Notes under the pieces: generated by a model
What the model saw: only the letters and a program-made list of their open reading frames with translations
The model's database searches: none
Told to the model about the DNA's origin: nothing
Part shown: in pieces, positions 1 through 10,685 of the stretch
Layout of the letters: each line of letters begins with the position of its first letter
Position numbering within the stretch: position 1 is the stretch's first letter
Program-made: the position numbers and the translations under genes
From: Neoalteromonas flava
GTDB taxonomy: Bacteria; Pseudomonadota; Gammaproteobacteria; Enterobacterales; Alteromonadaceae
Length of the DNA: 64,000 bases
Assembly (NCBI RefSeq): GCF_002807685.1
Contig: NZ_PEAX01000003.1
Coordinates: 675,565-739,564 of the forward strand
Direction: 5' to 3'

Positions 1-335
1 TTGTCAGCGTACTTCGCGCGCTGTTTCGCACTGAATAAATTAGCGCTATCGGCAAAGTAAAAGAACAAGGTAATAAACGCGAAAACGACAATGATGTCGG
101 GGTTTTTAATTGGTGCGACAAGTATATCTTCTAATGTAATAAACTTAACAATGTCGATACCAAACGCGTCGTATAACGTATACAAATAGGCAGTACTGGT
201 TAAAATCATTACTAGGTAAGAGATAGCAATAGACAAGCCTGTAGAAGCGCGCATGAATTGATACAAATCACTGAATAGCAATGCGTATTGAGACTCGTCT
301 TCTCTAGTTTTGTTTCGTTTTTCGGGAATCTGCAC
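1..335 (-). CDS. Partial inner-membrane protein, unknown function (3' end outside window)
   Basis: An open frame on the minus strand runs off the left edge, giving 111 codons of an unfinished protein. It begins with GTG at 333-335, preceded by a GGAG motif five bases upstream; an in-frame stop lies a few codons before, so this start is well supported. The visible part has a charged N-terminus (about residues 1-25) and two hydrophobic stretches (about 33-50 and 80-93), so it is probably membrane-embedded. It lies 243 bp downstream of the response regulator gene on the same strand and could belong to that signalling cluster. I do not recognise the family. Confidence 0.6.
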   Translation of the reverse strand, partial: MQIPEKRNKTREDESQYALLFSDLYQFMRASTGLSIAISYLVMILTSTAYLYTLYDAFGIDIVKFITLEDILVAPIKNPDIIVVFAFITLFFYFADSANLFSAKQRAKYAD

Positions 336-578
336 TGGATCTCCATATGATTATTTATGGTTGAGGATAACGATAAGCACAATAGCTGCAACTTTAATAA
401 GGGAAAAACTTCGTTCAACAGGAAGCGATAATGGGAATAATAATTAACTGCCAGAACAATTCTGAGCTAATACAAGTAAATTTAGTAATTTCAGCCATAG
501 TAGAACGGTACTAAAATTTTAAATCTGACAAGAACCTAGTTGCATAGGGTTAATTAATTTTTTTCTGTAACGTAAGAT

Positions 579-962
579 TTAATTCTGCCTGTTTGAAGAT
601 AACTTATCCCTAACTAAATCGATACAAGCGCGAACATCCTCCAACTTCACTGGTTTCAGCAGTACCTTTGCTATACCAAACTCTTCTAAATTACTTCCAT
701 CATTCATTTCATGGTAACCGGTTAGCAGGATGATGACTCCAGAATAGTTAATTTCTTTCAACTCTTTAGAAAGTTCGACGCCGTCCATTTTGGGCATTTT
801 CCCGTCGGTTAGGACCAGGTCAAAGGTATTATCTCTGCACATCTCAAGAGCCTCTATTCCATTTGTTGCTGAGCAAATAAAACAGTCTTTGTAATAGTGT
901 TGTATATGCATCTCGAATACTTCAATAATTGTTGGGTCATCGTCTACCAGAAGGATTCTCAT
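579..962 (-). CDS. Single-domain response regulator (CheY-like receiver)
   Basis: A 127-residue protein that is only a receiver domain. The acidic cluster is D7-D9, the phospho-acceptor is D53 (in LTDGKMP), the switch Thr is T81 (LLTGY) and the conserved Lys is K103 (LLKPVK). There is no output domain, so it should act by protein-protein contact or pass phosphate on. Its start overlaps the end of the upstream histidine kinase gene by 26 bp, indicating translational coupling and a cognate pair. The target (flagellar motor, phosphorelay, diguanylate cyclase) cannot be read from the sequence. Confidence 0.9.
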   Translation of the reverse strand: MRILLVDDDPTIIEVFEMHIQHYYKDCFICSATNGIEALEMCRDNTFDLVLTDGKMPKMDGVELSKELKEINYSGVIILLTGYHEMNDGSNLEEFGIAKVLLKPVKLEDVRACIDLVRDKLSSNRQN

Positions 963-2484
963 CTATATTCCTAATCTTTAGAATAAAACTCACAGAGTTT
1001 GCTGATTGCTCAAACAATAACTCTGACCCCATATCTTCTGCTAATCGCTTCGATAGTGATAAACCGAGGCCAGTTCCTTCACCAACATCCTTAGTAGTAA
1101 ATAAAGGATCAAATATTCGGTCCTTAACATCGTCATTAATTAGTGGACCATTATTTATAATAGCCAAATCAATGTCATTTTGATTTTCGTTAATTTTAAC
1201 AGTCAGTATTTTATCGCCATTTATTTTTTGAAGTGCGCTAATGGCGTTCGATAGCAAGTTATTAATTATTTGGAAAATGTTTAGTTCTATAGTATTCACG
1301 CGCAGTTGTGAATTTGTTTCATAGTTTCCTATAAGTTTAATATCGTTTACTTTTATTCTCTGCTCGTAAAGTTGAAGTGCTTTTTTAACAATCTCATAAA
1401 CACTTACCTCCTGCGGATGCCCTGGTTCATGCCGTGATAGACGTTGTAAGTTTTTAATTATGTCGCTAATTTTTAAAACGGTATTACGTATATTTGTTAG
1501 GCACTTATTTCCGATGATATCTTCAGAGCTAATTGATTTTTCTAATATTTCAGCGCTTCCAATGATTATCTGCAGAGGGCTATTAATTTCATGTGCAATT
1601 CCACCAGCAAGCTCACCCAAACTAATCAGCTTCGAATTTGTTGTAGCCTCTAGTTTTACTTTTTCTCTCTGCGTAACGTCGGTGAAGTAAACTAGAAGAA
1701 AGTCCATTTCAGGTTTTTTAAAATTAATAACTCTAAAGTATCTTTTTAGTGATTTGTTATACACAGGATCTTCAATAACCAGGTCATCACTATTAAAAGC
1801 TTTAACTGCTGAATCAAAATGTCCATTTTCTATAACGTCTGGAAACAGCTCTAAAACCGACTCTCCGACAACTTCACTTGCGCTAGCTACACCGGCCTCT
1901 GTAGTAGCTTTGCCGGAAACGATGCTACTGCGAAAGTCAACTATCTTGCCATTATTAAACTTAGGTTCATATTTAAGAATAGACCCTGGATTTCCCTCAA
2001 CGAGCGTGGCTAACAGATTCTTTTGTTCTGTAATTACAGAGGTTCTCTCTTGAACCTTTTCTTCAAGTTGAGTATTTAGCTTTTGTAGTTCATCAATGAG
2101 CTTTAGATGCTCAGCAGGCGACGGCAGTGCGGTAAGCTTTGGTAGCAATTTAAAAAGCGTGTAGGCGGTCAAAAGACTAACGATAGCAATTGATACTTTT
2201 AAGAACATCGCTAATACGTACTCGCTGTTCCAGTAATTGTATGCAGAGATCAAATGTGTAAAACCACACAATTGTATGAAAAGAAAGAATAGAAAGAGTA
2301 TTTTTTGTGAATCTTTGGTTAGATCAGGTCTACGTTTGTAAAATATATAAATCGCTACAGGTATTGATGTATATGCAATGAAAATCATAATCTCTGAAAT
2401 TACGATAGGAAAAAGTAGTTCAGGTTTCCAAAGTATACAATGGCCATGCGGCATAAAAGATGAACTATCAATCCCGAATAACAT
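937..2484 (-). CDS. Membrane histidine kinase with ETR1-like (ethylene/copper-binding type) sensor domain
   Basis: A 515-residue hybrid-free sensor kinase. Residues about 15-120 form three hydrophobic helices resembling the ethylene-binding domain of plant ETR1 and its bacterial relatives. Y38, I41, P42, C73 and H77 align with ETR1 Y32, I35, P36, C65 and H69; the ETR1 D25 position is E31. A short coiled segment (about 125-155) and a PAS-like region (about 155-275) follow. The HisKA motif GGIAHEINSPL carries H298, and the HATPase domain shows the N box near 405-415 and the G2 box GEGTGLGLS near 468-476. The ATG has an AAGGA ribosome site five bases upstream. The ligand is unproven: ethylene, copper or another small molecule. 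Confidence 0.88.
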   Translation of the reverse strand: MLFGIDSSSFMPHGHCILWKPELLFPIVISEIMIFIAYTSIPVAIYIFYKRRPDLTKDSQKILFLFFLFIQLCGFTHLISAYNYWNSEYVLAMFLKVSIAIVSLLTAYTLFKLLPKLTALPSPAEHLKLIDELQKLNTQLEEKVQERTSVITEQKNLLATLVEGNPGSILKYEPKFNNGKIVDFRSSIVSGKATTEAGVASASEVVGESVLELFPDVIENGHFDSAVKAFNSDDLVIEDPVYNKSLKRYFRVINFKKPEMDFLLVYFTDVTQREKVKLEATTNSKLISLGELAGGIAHEINSPLQIIIGSAEILEKSISSEDIIGNKCLTNIRNTVLKISDIIKNLQRLSRHEPGHPQEVSVYEIVKKALQLYEQRIKVNDIKLIGNYETNSQLRVNTIELNIFQIINNLLSNAISALQKINGDKILTVKINENQNDIDLAIINNGPLINDDVKDRIFDPLFTTKDVGEGTGLGLSLSKRLAEDMGSELLFEQSANSVSFILKIRNIDENPSGRR

Positions 2485-2830
2485 AGAGATCCTTAATGGT
2501 AAAATTTTTAATTTAGAGGAACTTCTATACCGACAATTCCGTTAAACTTATAATTAACTGTTATTTAAATATAGACTTATTTTGCGACCAGCACTCAGCA
2601 ATCGCAGCATCTAATCTACGCAGCCATTTTCTGCTGACGTTTCTCTAAAATCTGACCTTTGATTTACCGAATATGTGCGTGATGGTCTAATCTTTTGCTA
2701 GATTGCAAGAATAACTATTAGATGAAAGATGCGTGTGAATCCTTTTTATTTGAATCAAGGCTCAGATTAAGTTTCAAACTAACGGGGCGACGACTAGTAT
2801 TTCTGATTCGTTCTATAGTATTTGGATTTT
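2485..2830. other. Intergenic region, no gene seen
   Basis: An AT-rich 346-bp gap between the 3' end of the ferredoxin gene and the start of the histidine kinase, both minus strand. It should hold the kinase promoter, but no convincing -35/-10 pair or terminator hairpin stood out. No open frame in it has a plausible ribosome site and coding character. Confidence 0.5.
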
Positions 2831-3124
2831 CTAGCTAACAATTAATGTCACTGGTGATGTTGCCCTTGTGCAACAGGGTAAAATTTCATCGTCATCGATA
2901 AAGGCGAGGGGGTCGGTGGTATAGTCCACGCTACCACTGGTCATTTTGCAGCGGCAAGCGCCACAAAAACCATCCCGGCAATGAAACTGAACATCGATAT
3001 TGTGCCGTTCGAGTGTTTCAAGCAGGGTTTCTTTGGGGAGAGGGGTAATATCGAGTTTATCACCGTTATCAGACTTGCCGTCGATAACGGTGACAATCAA
3101 TGTGTCGGCAGCAGTGCTCGTCAC
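2831..3124 (-). CDS. yfaE: [2Fe-2S] ferredoxin associated with class Ia ribonucleotide reductase
   Basis: A 97-residue plant-type [2Fe-2S] ferredoxin. Cluster ligands are visible as C49-x4-C54-x2-C57 (HCRDGFCGAC) and a later Cys in LPCCT (C84/C85). The stretch PLAFIDDDEILPCC closely resembles E. coli YfaE, which supplies electrons for assembly and maintenance of the diferric-tyrosyl cofactor of NrdB. It starts 13 bp after the nrdB stop, matching the nrdA-nrdB-yfaE operon order. Length is slightly above the E. coli protein because of a longer N-terminus. Confidence 0.92.
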   Translation of the reverse strand: MTSTAADTLIVTVIDGKSDNGDKLDITPLPKETLLETLERHNIDVQFHCRDGFCGACRCKMTSGSVDYTTDPLAFIDDDEILPCCTRATSPVTLIVS

Positions 3125-3137
3125 ATGTATCGCTTAC

Positions 3138-4268
3138 TTACAGTTCAAAATCTTCGAAGTCATTTACGCTGACTTCAGAATCAATTTGACCGACTAGATA
3201 AGAGCTGATTTCAGACTCTTGGGGCGCTACCTGTACATTGTCTGAGCTCAAGTAGTTATTCATCCACGGTAGTGGATTGTCTTTCACATCAAACGGTTGG
3301 TCCATGCCAATCGCTGACATACGGTGATTAGCAATATACTCAACGTACTGGCATAAAATGTCTTTGTTCAAGCCAATCATTGAGCCATTTTGGAACAAAT
3401 AATCAGCCCATTGCTTTTCTTGCTCAACCGCTTTAAGGAAGATTTCGCGCGCTTCATCTTTGAGTTCTTCAGCGATTTCAGCCATTTCCGGGTCGTCTTT
3501 GCCACGCGCCCATAAATTAAGGATGTGTTGAGTGGAGGTTAGGTGAACGTTCTCATCTCGCGCGATTAAACGAATGATCTTAGAATTACCTTCCATCAAT
3601 TTACGCTCTGCAAATGCAAAGGTACAGGCAAACGACACATAAAAACGAATAGCTTCAAGCGCATTAACCGAGTTAATGCATAAGAACAATTTCTTTTTAA
3701 GTTCACGGATCGTTACGTTATGTGCCTCACCGTTTATAGTGTGTAAGCCTTCGCCCAAGGTTTGCCATAATTGGGTATAGAAAATAAGGTCATCATAGTA
3801 ACGGCTGATGTCACTGGCGCGCTTTTTAATTTCCTCATTCACAACGATATCGTCGAATACCTCACTAGGATCAGTGAATAGATTTCGCAAAATGTGCGTG
3901 TACGAACGCGAATGAATGGTTTCGAAAAACGACCATGTTTCAATCCACGTTTCTAACTCTGGGATCGAAACAATCGGCAATAACGCAATGTTTGGGCTTC
4001 TGCCTTGTACTGAGTCGAGCAGGGTTTGATATTTCAAGTTAGAAATAAAAATATGCTGTTCAGCATCGCTCAGCTTTTGAAAGTCAACACGGTCTTTGCT
4101 TACATCAACTTCTTCTGGGCGCCAAAAGAAGCTGATTTGTTTTTCAATTAACTTTTCAAAGATTTCGTGCTTTTGTTGGTCATAACGCGCAACATTCACC
4201 GGATTTCCCATAAACATGGGTTCTGACAAAGTGTCCGTAACAGATTGATTAAACGTTGTGTATTTCAT
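3138..4268 (-). CDS. nrdB: Ribonucleoside-diphosphate reductase, beta subunit (class Ia)
   Basis: A 376-residue diiron-tyrosyl radical subunit. Metal ligands are all present: D85, E116, H119, E205, E239 and H242, with the radical tyrosine at Y123 (ETIHSRSY). The acidic C-terminus ending NDFEDFEL fits the tail that docks into NrdA. With NrdA it reduces ribonucleoside diphosphates to deoxyribonucleotides in the cytoplasm under aerobic conditions. It lies 65 bp downstream of nrdA and is followed at once by the ferredoxin gene, so all three are probably cotranscribed under NrdR control. Nothing odd is seen. Confidence 0.97.
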   Translation of the reverse strand: MKYTTFNQSVTDTLSEPMFMGNPVNVARYDQQKHEIFEKLIEKQISFFWRPEEVDVSKDRVDFQKLSDAEQHIFISNLKYQTLLDSVQGRSPNIALLPIVSIPELETWIETWSFFETIHSRSYTHILRNLFTDPSEVFDDIVVNEEIKKRASDISRYYDDLIFYTQLWQTLGEGLHTINGEAHNVTIRELKKKLFLCINSVNALEAIRFYVSFACTFAFAERKLMEGNSKIIRLIARDENVHLTSTQHILNLWARGKDDPEMAEIAEELKDEAREIFLKAVEQEKQWADYLFQNGSMIGLNKDILCQYVEYIANHRMSAIGMDQPFDVKDNPLPWMNNYLSSDNVQVAPQESEISSYLVGQIDSEVSVNDFEDFEL

Positions 4269-4333
4269 GGAAACCTATTCTTATATCGATTCTACGTACG
4301 TGTTCGCGTTTTACTGTTGCTATGGTGCCTGCG

Positions 4334-6658
4334 TTAGATCTTGCAAGCACCACCCGCACAATCGTCATCTTCAGCCATAACTACTTCAGTGGCTTGAGGT
4401 TGTTTAACGCCCGCTGATGTAATTGCAACACTGCTGCTGTCAGACGCTCCATCACGGGTGTTGTGGTAATACAGAGTTTTTACGCCCAGCTTGTAAGTCG
4501 TCAACAAATCCTTAAGCAGTAGCTTCATAGGAACCTTGCCACCGTCGTACTTGCTTGGATCGTAATTAGTATTGGCAGAAATGGTTTGATCAATAAACTT
4601 CTGCATAATACCAACCAGTTGCAGATAACCATCGTTTGATGGAATATCCCATAGCAATTCGTATTGATCTTTTAACCGCTCATACTCAGGTACAACTTGT
4701 TTCAATACGCCGTCTTTACTCGACTTGATACTGATGTGACCACGCGGTGGTTCAATACCATTTGTTGCATTAGAGATCTGTGATGATGTCTCTGATGGCA
4801 TCAAGGCCGACAACGTGCTGTTACGTAAACCGTATTTAACAATGTCGTCACGCAATGCATCCCAATCGTAATGTAGCGGTTCGTCGCAAATTGCATCGAG
4901 TTCTTTACGATAGGTATCAACCGGCATTAATCCTTGAGAGTAAGTTGTTTCATTAAACTTCGGACAAGCACCTTTTTCCTTCGCAAGGTTATTTGATGCT
5001 TTGAGCAGGTAATATTGCATGGCTTCAAACGTACGGTGCACTAAACCATTTGCGCTGTGATCGGAATATTTAACCCCGTTTTTGGCGAGGTAGTATGCGA
5101 AGTTAATCACACCAATTCCTAACGTGCGGCGACCTTCAGTGGCATTACGCGCGGCAGGCACCGGGTAATCCTGGTAATCGAGCAAGCAGTCAAGCGCACG
5201 TACAGCTAGGTCAGCTAATTCGTCGAACTCGTCCAAGCTTTGGATAGCACCCAGGTTAAAGGCAGATAGCGTACATAATGCAATTTCACCTTCTTCATCG
5301 TTCACGTGTTGCAATGGCTTAGTTGGCAAAGCTATTTCAAGACATAAGTTACTTTGACGTACTGGCGCCAATTGAGGATTGAACGGGCTGTGGGTATTAC
5401 AGTGATCCACATTCTGTAGGTAGATACGCCCAGTACTAGCGCGCTCTTGCATAAATAAGCTAAATAACTCTACAGCTTTGATTTGCTTCTTCCGAATGCT
5501 TGGATCGTTTTCGTATTGTACATACAAACGCTCAAATTCATCTTGATCCGCAAAGAATGCATCGTACAACCCAGGAACATCTGATGGACTGAACAATGTG
5601 ATGTTCTGATCCTTAATCATGCGCTGGTACATTAATTTATTAAACTGTACACCGTAATCCAAATGACGTACGCGGTTCTCTTCAACACCACGGTTATTTT
5701 TAAGCACCAGCAATGATTCAACTTCTAAATGCCAAAGTGGATAGAACAGAGTGGCTGCACCACCGCGAACTCCGCCTTGTGAACAGCTTTTAACGGCTGT
5801 TTGAAAGTACTTATAAAACGGTAAGCATCCAGTGTGGAAGGCTTCGCCGCCGCGGATAGGGCTACCTAAAGCGCGGATACGACCGGCATTGATGCCGATG
5901 CCGGCACGTTGGCTCACGTACTTAACAATCGCGCTTGCTGTTGCATTAATCGAATCTAAGCTATCACCTGTCTCGATCAATACGCAGCTGCTGAATTGAC
6001 GGGTAGGGGTACGCACACCAGACATTATTGGTGTAGGCAAAGAAATCTTGAATTTAGATGTAGCATCGTAGAAACGCTTAATGTAATCCATGCGCGTTTC
6101 TTTGGGATAGTCAGCAAACAAACAAGCAGCCACCAAGATATAGAGGAACTGCGCTGACTCATAGATTTCACCTGTTACCCGGTTCTGAACTAAATACTTA
6201 CCTTCTAACTGTTTCACTGCAGCATAACTAAAATCCATATCACGCCAGTGGTCGATGTACTCATCAAGCTCTTCTAATTCAGCAATGCTGTAGTCTTCAA
6301 GAATGTGCGCATCATACTTACCCGTGCTCACCATTTTTTGTACATGGTCAACAAGCGTTGGTGGCTCAAACTGACCGTAGGCTTTTTTACGCAAGTGGAA
6401 AATCGCAAGTCGTGCAGCTAGATATTGATAATCTGGGGCGTCAGTGCTGATCAAGTCAGCAGCAGACTTAATTAAGGTTTCATGAATAACTTCGGTGCTG
6501 ATCCCTTCATAAAACTGGATTTGAGCTTTGATTTCTACCTGAGAAACCGAGACATTACTCAGCCCTTTCGCAGCCCAAGTAATAACCTTATGGATTTTAT
6601 CGAGATCGATTGCTTCTTTTTCACCATTACGTTTGGTGACATACAGATTATTATTCAT
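4334..6658 (-). CDS. nrdA: Ribonucleoside-diphosphate reductase, alpha subunit (class Ia)
   Basis: A 774-residue catalytic subunit, slightly longer than the 761-residue E. coli enzyme. The N-terminal ATP-cone (about 1-95) should sense ATP/dATP. Active-site residues are visible: C225 (FSSCVL), the N437/C439/E441 set (NLCLEI) and the tandem tyrosines in LYYHNTRDG that carry the radical. The C-terminal tail DCAGGACKI holds the redox cysteine pair reduced by thioredoxin/glutaredoxin. First gene of nrdA-nrdB-yfaE; two NrdR-like boxes lie about 130-175 bp upstream. Confidence 0.97.
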   Translation of the reverse strand: MNNNLYVTKRNGEKEAIDLDKIHKVITWAAKGLSNVSVSQVEIKAQIQFYEGISTEVIHETLIKSAADLISTDAPDYQYLAARLAIFHLRKKAYGQFEPPTLVDHVQKMVSTGKYDAHILEDYSIAELEELDEYIDHWRDMDFSYAAVKQLEGKYLVQNRVTGEIYESAQFLYILVAACLFADYPKETRMDYIKRFYDATSKFKISLPTPIMSGVRTPTRQFSSCVLIETGDSLDSINATASAIVKYVSQRAGIGINAGRIRALGSPIRGGEAFHTGCLPFYKYFQTAVKSCSQGGVRGGAATLFYPLWHLEVESLLVLKNNRGVEENRVRHLDYGVQFNKLMYQRMIKDQNITLFSPSDVPGLYDAFFADQDEFERLYVQYENDPSIRKKQIKAVELFSLFMQERASTGRIYLQNVDHCNTHSPFNPQLAPVRQSNLCLEIALPTKPLQHVNDEEGEIALCTLSAFNLGAIQSLDEFDELADLAVRALDCLLDYQDYPVPAARNATEGRRTLGIGVINFAYYLAKNGVKYSDHSANGLVHRTFEAMQYYLLKASNNLAKEKGACPKFNETTYSQGLMPVDTYRKELDAICDEPLHYDWDALRDDIVKYGLRNSTLSALMPSETSSQISNATNGIEPPRGHISIKSSKDGVLKQVVPEYERLKDQYELLWDIPSNDGYLQLVGIMQKFIDQTISANTNYDPSKYDGGKVPMKLLLKDLLTTYKLGVKTLYYHNTRDGASDSSSVAITSAGVKQPQATEVVMAEDDDCAGGACKI

Positions 6659-6784
6659 GATTTTTAGCCATTCATTGAGTTAGCGCACGACACAGAGAGC
6701 GATAAGGCTCAGTTTGAGTATCGTTGGAATTCTTATAGTTAAATTTGTCGCTGCTTTTTTATACGTTTTTAGCGAGCAACTGAA

Positions 6785-6832
6785 ACACAAGATAGTGCGC
6801 TTTGGTTGTTAACGCAACCCAATATATGGTGA
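6785..6832 (-). promoter_or_regulatory. Pair of NrdR boxes overlapping the probable nrdA promoter
   Basis: Two 16-bp matches to the NrdR-box pattern ACACwATATATwGTGT lie at 6785-6800 (12/16) and 6817-6832 (13/16; core CAATATATGGTG). Their starts are 32 bp apart, about three helical turns, as known for NrdR operators. On the minus strand a weak -35 TTGCGT (6817-6812) and -10 TATCTT (6794-6789) with a 17-bp spacer fall across the two boxes, so repressor binding would block the promoter. The rest of the 6659-7029 gap is AT-rich with no gene seen. Confidence 0.7.
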
Positions 6833-7029
6833 TTTTAGTAAATAAAAATTGGCATTAAATTTAAGTTAGTGGAGACTAACGTTATGTCGCTTTTCTTAGC
6901 AATGTTTACTAAAGATCAACGAGTTTTTTGGCGTTAAAATCAAATTTTTATAACTTACGTAGATCCTAGAGGAAATCGATATATAGGTTTAACTTGTGAG
7001 TGCAATAACTAGATATAGTGTTTTCGCTA

Positions 7030-7731
7030 TTAAGCGCGACAATGTAAAAGATAGTTCACATCTAGATTTTTATCTGACAAATAATAATTTTGTAATAACG
7101 GATTAAAGTGCAAACCGATTGCACCGCTTACCGTCAAATTAGTTTGGTCGATCATAGCCATCAGTTCACTGGGTTTGATGAACTTAGCGTGTTCATGAGT
7201 ACCTTTCGGTACCATATTAAGTACATATTCAGCGCCTACGATCGCCATTAAAAAGGACTTCATATTTCGATTTAACGTGGAGAAAAACACATGGCCACCA
7301 GGTTTAACTAAACGTGCGCATGAATAAATAACGGAAGCCGGTTCAGGCACGTGCTCAAGCATTTCTAAACATGTCACAACGTCAAATGAGTGCGCATGTT
7401 TATCTGCAAAGGCTTCAGCGGTGCTTAACGTATAATTTACGGCAACACCCGATTCAAGACCATGCAGTTTGGCGACTTCTAATGCATCCTCCGACATATC
7501 TATGCCACTGACATCCGCCCCTTGCTTAGCCATAGATTCTGATAAGATCCCACCACCACAGCCAACATCGCATACCGTTTTGCCAAATAAACCGTCACAC
7601 GCAGTGGCGATCCAGTCAACGCGAAGGGGGTTTATCTGGTGCAGAGGCTTAAACTCACCCTGTAAGTCCCACCAACGAGAGGCGATCTCTGAGAATTTTT
7701 GAATTTCTTTAGCGTCTACGTTAGTGGTCAT
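7030..7731 (-). CDS. ubiG: Ubiquinone biosynthesis O-methyltransferase
   Basis: A 233-residue class I SAM-dependent methyltransferase. The SAM-binding motif I is [13 protein letters not shown], followed by the acidic end of strand 2 (GIDMSEDAL) and the post-motif [11 protein letters not shown]. The N-terminal [18 protein letters not shown] is characteristic of UbiG, which carries out both O-methylation steps of ubiquinone synthesis. It is divergent from gyrA, the same neighbourhood as in E. coli. Length matches the family (about 235-240). Confidence 0.96.
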   Translation of the reverse strand: MTTNVDAKEIQKFSEIASRWWDLQGEFKPLHQINPLRVDWIATACDGLFGKTVCDVGCGGGILSESMAKQGADVSGIDMSEDALEVAKLHGLESGVAVNYTLSTAEAFADKHAHSFDVVTCLEMLEHVPEPASVIYSCARLVKPGGHVFFSTLNRNMKSFLMAIVGAEYVLNMVPKGTHEHAKFIKPSELMAMIDQTNLTVSGAIGLHFNPLLQNYYLSDKNLDVNYLLHCRA

Positions 7732-8000
7732 TTTTTGCTCATTTTACGTCTGGTTTCGGCGTTATTATTAACGATACCAATTGATAAGGTAAAGGCTTCA
7801 CTAAAAGTTTTGTTAGAAGCGCATCTAAGGCTACAGTTTGAGAATTTCTAGTGGTACACTCAACTGCTTGGAGTATGACCCAAAAGCGTGTCATAGCCTG
7901 CAGTATTCTTCCAATCAGAAACGCCAGATCGCAGACCGATCGCTAGCGTTAATATATCGCAGGTATGACCCAATAAAACCTATAAGGGAACAGCCAGTTT

Positions 8001-10679
8001 ATGACTGACAATGCGAAAGAAATCCTTCCGATTAATATCGAAGAAGAATTGAAGAATTCCTATTTGGACTATGCCATGAGCGTAATCGTTGGGCGTGCCT
8101 TGCCTGACGTTCGTGATGGGCTTAAGCCGGTGCATCGCCGCGTTTTGTTTGCGATGAACGAACTCAAAAATGATTTCAATAAACCGTATAAAAAGTCGGC
8201 GCGTGTGGTCGGTGACGTTATAGGTAAATATCACCCGCATGGTGACTCCGCGGTTTATGACACCATTGTACGTATGGCGCAGCCGTTTTCATTGCGCTAT
8301 ATGCTGGTTGATGGTCAGGGTAACTTTGGGTCTGTGGATGGAGACTCTGCTGCAGCTATGCGTTATACCGAAGTGCGTATGGCTAAAATTTCGCATGAGC
8401 TACTCGCTGACTTAGATAAAGAGACGGTTAACTTTGTACCTAACTATGACGGTACTGAACAGATCCCTGAGGTATTACCTACCAAGGTTCCTAACTTATT
8501 AGTTAACGGTTCGTCCGGTATCGCCGTAGGAATGGCAACCAACATTCCACCACACAATCTTACCGAGGTGATAAACGGTTGTATTGAGTTGATCAATAAT
8601 CCTGACATGCCGATTGAAGAGCTAATGACCTTCATACCCGGTCCGGATTTTCCAACAGCTGCAATGATCAGCGGCCGTAAAGGCATTGAAGATGCTTACC
8701 GTACCGGTCGTGGCAAGATCTACCTGCGCGCCAGAGCGAATATCGAAACGGAAGAGAATGGTAAAGAAACCATCATCGTTAATGAAATTCCATATCAGGT
8801 TAACAAAGCACGCTTAATCGAAAAAATTGCAGAATTGGTTAAAGAAAAGCGTGTTGAGGGTATATCTGCACTGCGTGATGAATCAGATAAAGACGGTATG
8901 CGCATTGTTATCGAGGTAAAGCGCAACGAATCTGCAGAGGTTGTTCTTAATCATTTATATGCTAATACACAGTTGCAAACTGTGTTTGGCATTAACATGG
9001 TTGCACTAGATAACGGTCAGCCAAAAGTATTTACCCTCAAGGAAATGCTCGAAGCCTTTATTCTGCACCGTCGTGAAGTGGTTACTCGACGCACTGTGTT
9101 TGAATTGCGCAAGGCGCGTGACCGGGCGCATATCTTAGAAGGTCTAGCGATAGCCCTTGCGAATATTGATGAGATCATTGAATTAATCAAGGCTTCACCA
9201 AGTCCATCTGAAGCTAAACAAGCCTTAGTGGCGCGTGGCTGGGATCTGGGTGATGTTGCTCAAATGCTCGAGCGTGCAGGGGATGAAGATCCTTCGCGTC
9301 CAGAATGGTTAGCGCCAGAGTATGGGATCCGGGATGGACAATACTTCCTTACTGAGCAACAAGCACAAGCTATTCTCGATTTGCGCTTACATAAATTAAC
9401 GGGTCTAGAGCACGACAAGATCCTCGATGAGTATCGTGGGCTATTAGAACTAATTGCTGAGTTGTTGCATATTTTGGCCAGCTCCGAACGTTTGATGGAA
9501 GTCATCCGTGAAGAATTAGAAGCCATTCGTGAAGAATTCGGTGATGAACGTCGCACTGAAATTACTGCTGCGAGTCATGATATCGATATTGAAGATTTAA
9601 TCGAGCAAGAAGATGTCGTAGTGACGCTTTCCCATGAAGGTTATGTTAAGTATCAGAAACTTTCTGACTACGAGGCGCAACGCCGTGGCGGTAAGGGTAA
9701 GTCAGCAACGAAAATGAAGGACGAAGACTTCATTGAGCGTTTACTCGTGGCCAATACCCACGATCATATTTTGTGCTTCAGTACCCGCGGTCGCTTGTAT
9801 TGGTTAAAGGTTTATCAGTTACCGCTAGCCAGCCGCAACGCGCGTGGGCGTCCGATTGTAAATATCTTGCCACTTGAAGAAGATGAGCGCATTACCGCGA
9901 TTCTACCGATTAAAGAGTTTGTGGACGACAAGTTTGTCATTATGGCAACCGCTAATGGAACAGTTAAGAAGACTGCTCTTACCCAATATTCTCGCCCTCG
10001 TTCGAACGGCATCATCGCCGTAAATCTTAATGATGGTGATGAGTTAATCGGTGTTGCAATTACTAACGGTGAGGATGACATCATGTTGTTCTCAGACGAA
10101 GGTAAGGTTGTGCGTTTTAACGAGAAGGCAAGAGATTCAGAAACGGGTGAAGTCAAACGTGACCCTGATACCGGTGAAGAAATCCTAGCTATTCGTCCTA
10201 TGGGGCGCACCGCAACAGGTGTTAGAGGGATCAAGTTGCAGCCGGGTCAACGCGTTGTATCGCTGATTGTGCCTACCGGTGATGGCGCAATTTTAACCGT
10301 GACCGAAAACGGCTATGGCAAGCGCACGCCGCTGGCTGATTACCCAGCGAAGAGCCGGGCAACTCAGGGGGTTGTATCGATAAAAGTCTCTGAACGTAAC
10401 GGTAAAGTTGTTGGTGCAGTGCAAGTAGACGAAAACATGGAAATCATGTTGATCAGCGATAAAGGTACTTTGGTGCGCACACGTGTGAACGAAGTGTCGG
10501 TTGTGGGTAGAAATACTCAAGGTGTGCGTCTGATCCGTACTGCTGACGATGAAAACGTTGTAGGGCTTGAGCGCATTGAAGAAATCGCAGCTGAAGAGCT
10601 CGACGACGAGTCAATCGACGCTGAAGGTATCGAAGAATCAACAACTCAAGATAGCGGATCAGCTCCAGCAGAAGAATAA
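8001..10679 (+). CDS. gyrA: DNA gyrase subunit A
   Basis: An 892-residue type IIA topoisomerase subunit. The catalytic tyrosine is Y122 (AAMRYTE). The quinolone-resistance-determining region reads [11 protein letters not shown], with wild-type S83 and D87. The coiled-coil gate and the C-terminal beta-pinwheel with the GyrA-box QRRGGKGKS follow; the tail is acidic. With GyrB it introduces negative supercoils using ATP. It heads a long plus-strand run; serC begins 6 bp after its stop. Confidence 0.98.
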   Translation: MTDNAKEILPINIEEELKNSYLDYAMSVIVGRALPDVRDGLKPVHRRVLFAMNELKNDFNKPYKKSARVVGDVIGKYHPHGDSAVYDTIVRMAQPFSLRYMLVDGQGNFGSVDGDSAAAMRYTEVRMAKISHELLADLDKETVNFVPNYDGTEQIPEVLPTKVPNLLVNGSSGIAVGMATNIPPHNLTEVINGCIELINNPDMPIEELMTFIPGPDFPTAAMISGRKGIEDAYRTGRGKIYLRARANIETEENGKETIIVNEIPYQVNKARLIEKIAELVKEKRVEGISALRDESDKDGMRIVIEVKRNESAEVVLNHLYANTQLQTVFGINMVALDNGQPKVFTLKEMLEAFILHRREVVTRRTVFELRKARDRAHILEGLAIALANIDEIIELIKASPSPSEAKQALVARGWDLGDVAQMLERAGDEDPSRPEWLAPEYGIRDGQYFLTEQQAQAILDLRLHKLTGLEHDKILDEYRGLLELIAELLHILASSERLMEVIREELEAIREEFGDERRTEITAASHDIDIEDLIEQEDVVVTLSHEGYVKYQKLSDYEAQRRGGKGKSATKMKDEDFIERLLVANTHDHILCFSTRGRLYWLKVYQLPLASRNARGRPIVNILPLEEDERITAILPIKEFVDDKFVIMATANGTVKKTALTQYSRPRSNGIIAVNLNDGDELIGVAITNGEDDIMLFSDEGKVVRFNEKARDSETGEVKRDPDTGEEILAIRPMGRTATGVRGIKLQPGQRVVSLIVPTGDGAILTVTENGYGKRTPLADYPAKSRATQGVVSIKVSERNGKVVGAVQVDENMEIMLISDKGTLVRTRVNEVSVVGRNTQGVRLIRTADDENVVGLERIEEIAAEELDDESIDAEGIEESTTQDSGSAPAEE

Positions 10680-10685
10680 GGCTCT

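Noticed and set aside
212..418. 68-residue open frame on the minus strand near the left edge
   Set aside because: The overlapping GTG frame has a better ribosome site, membrane-protein composition and runs on beyond the edge; the 68-residue frame is its shadow.
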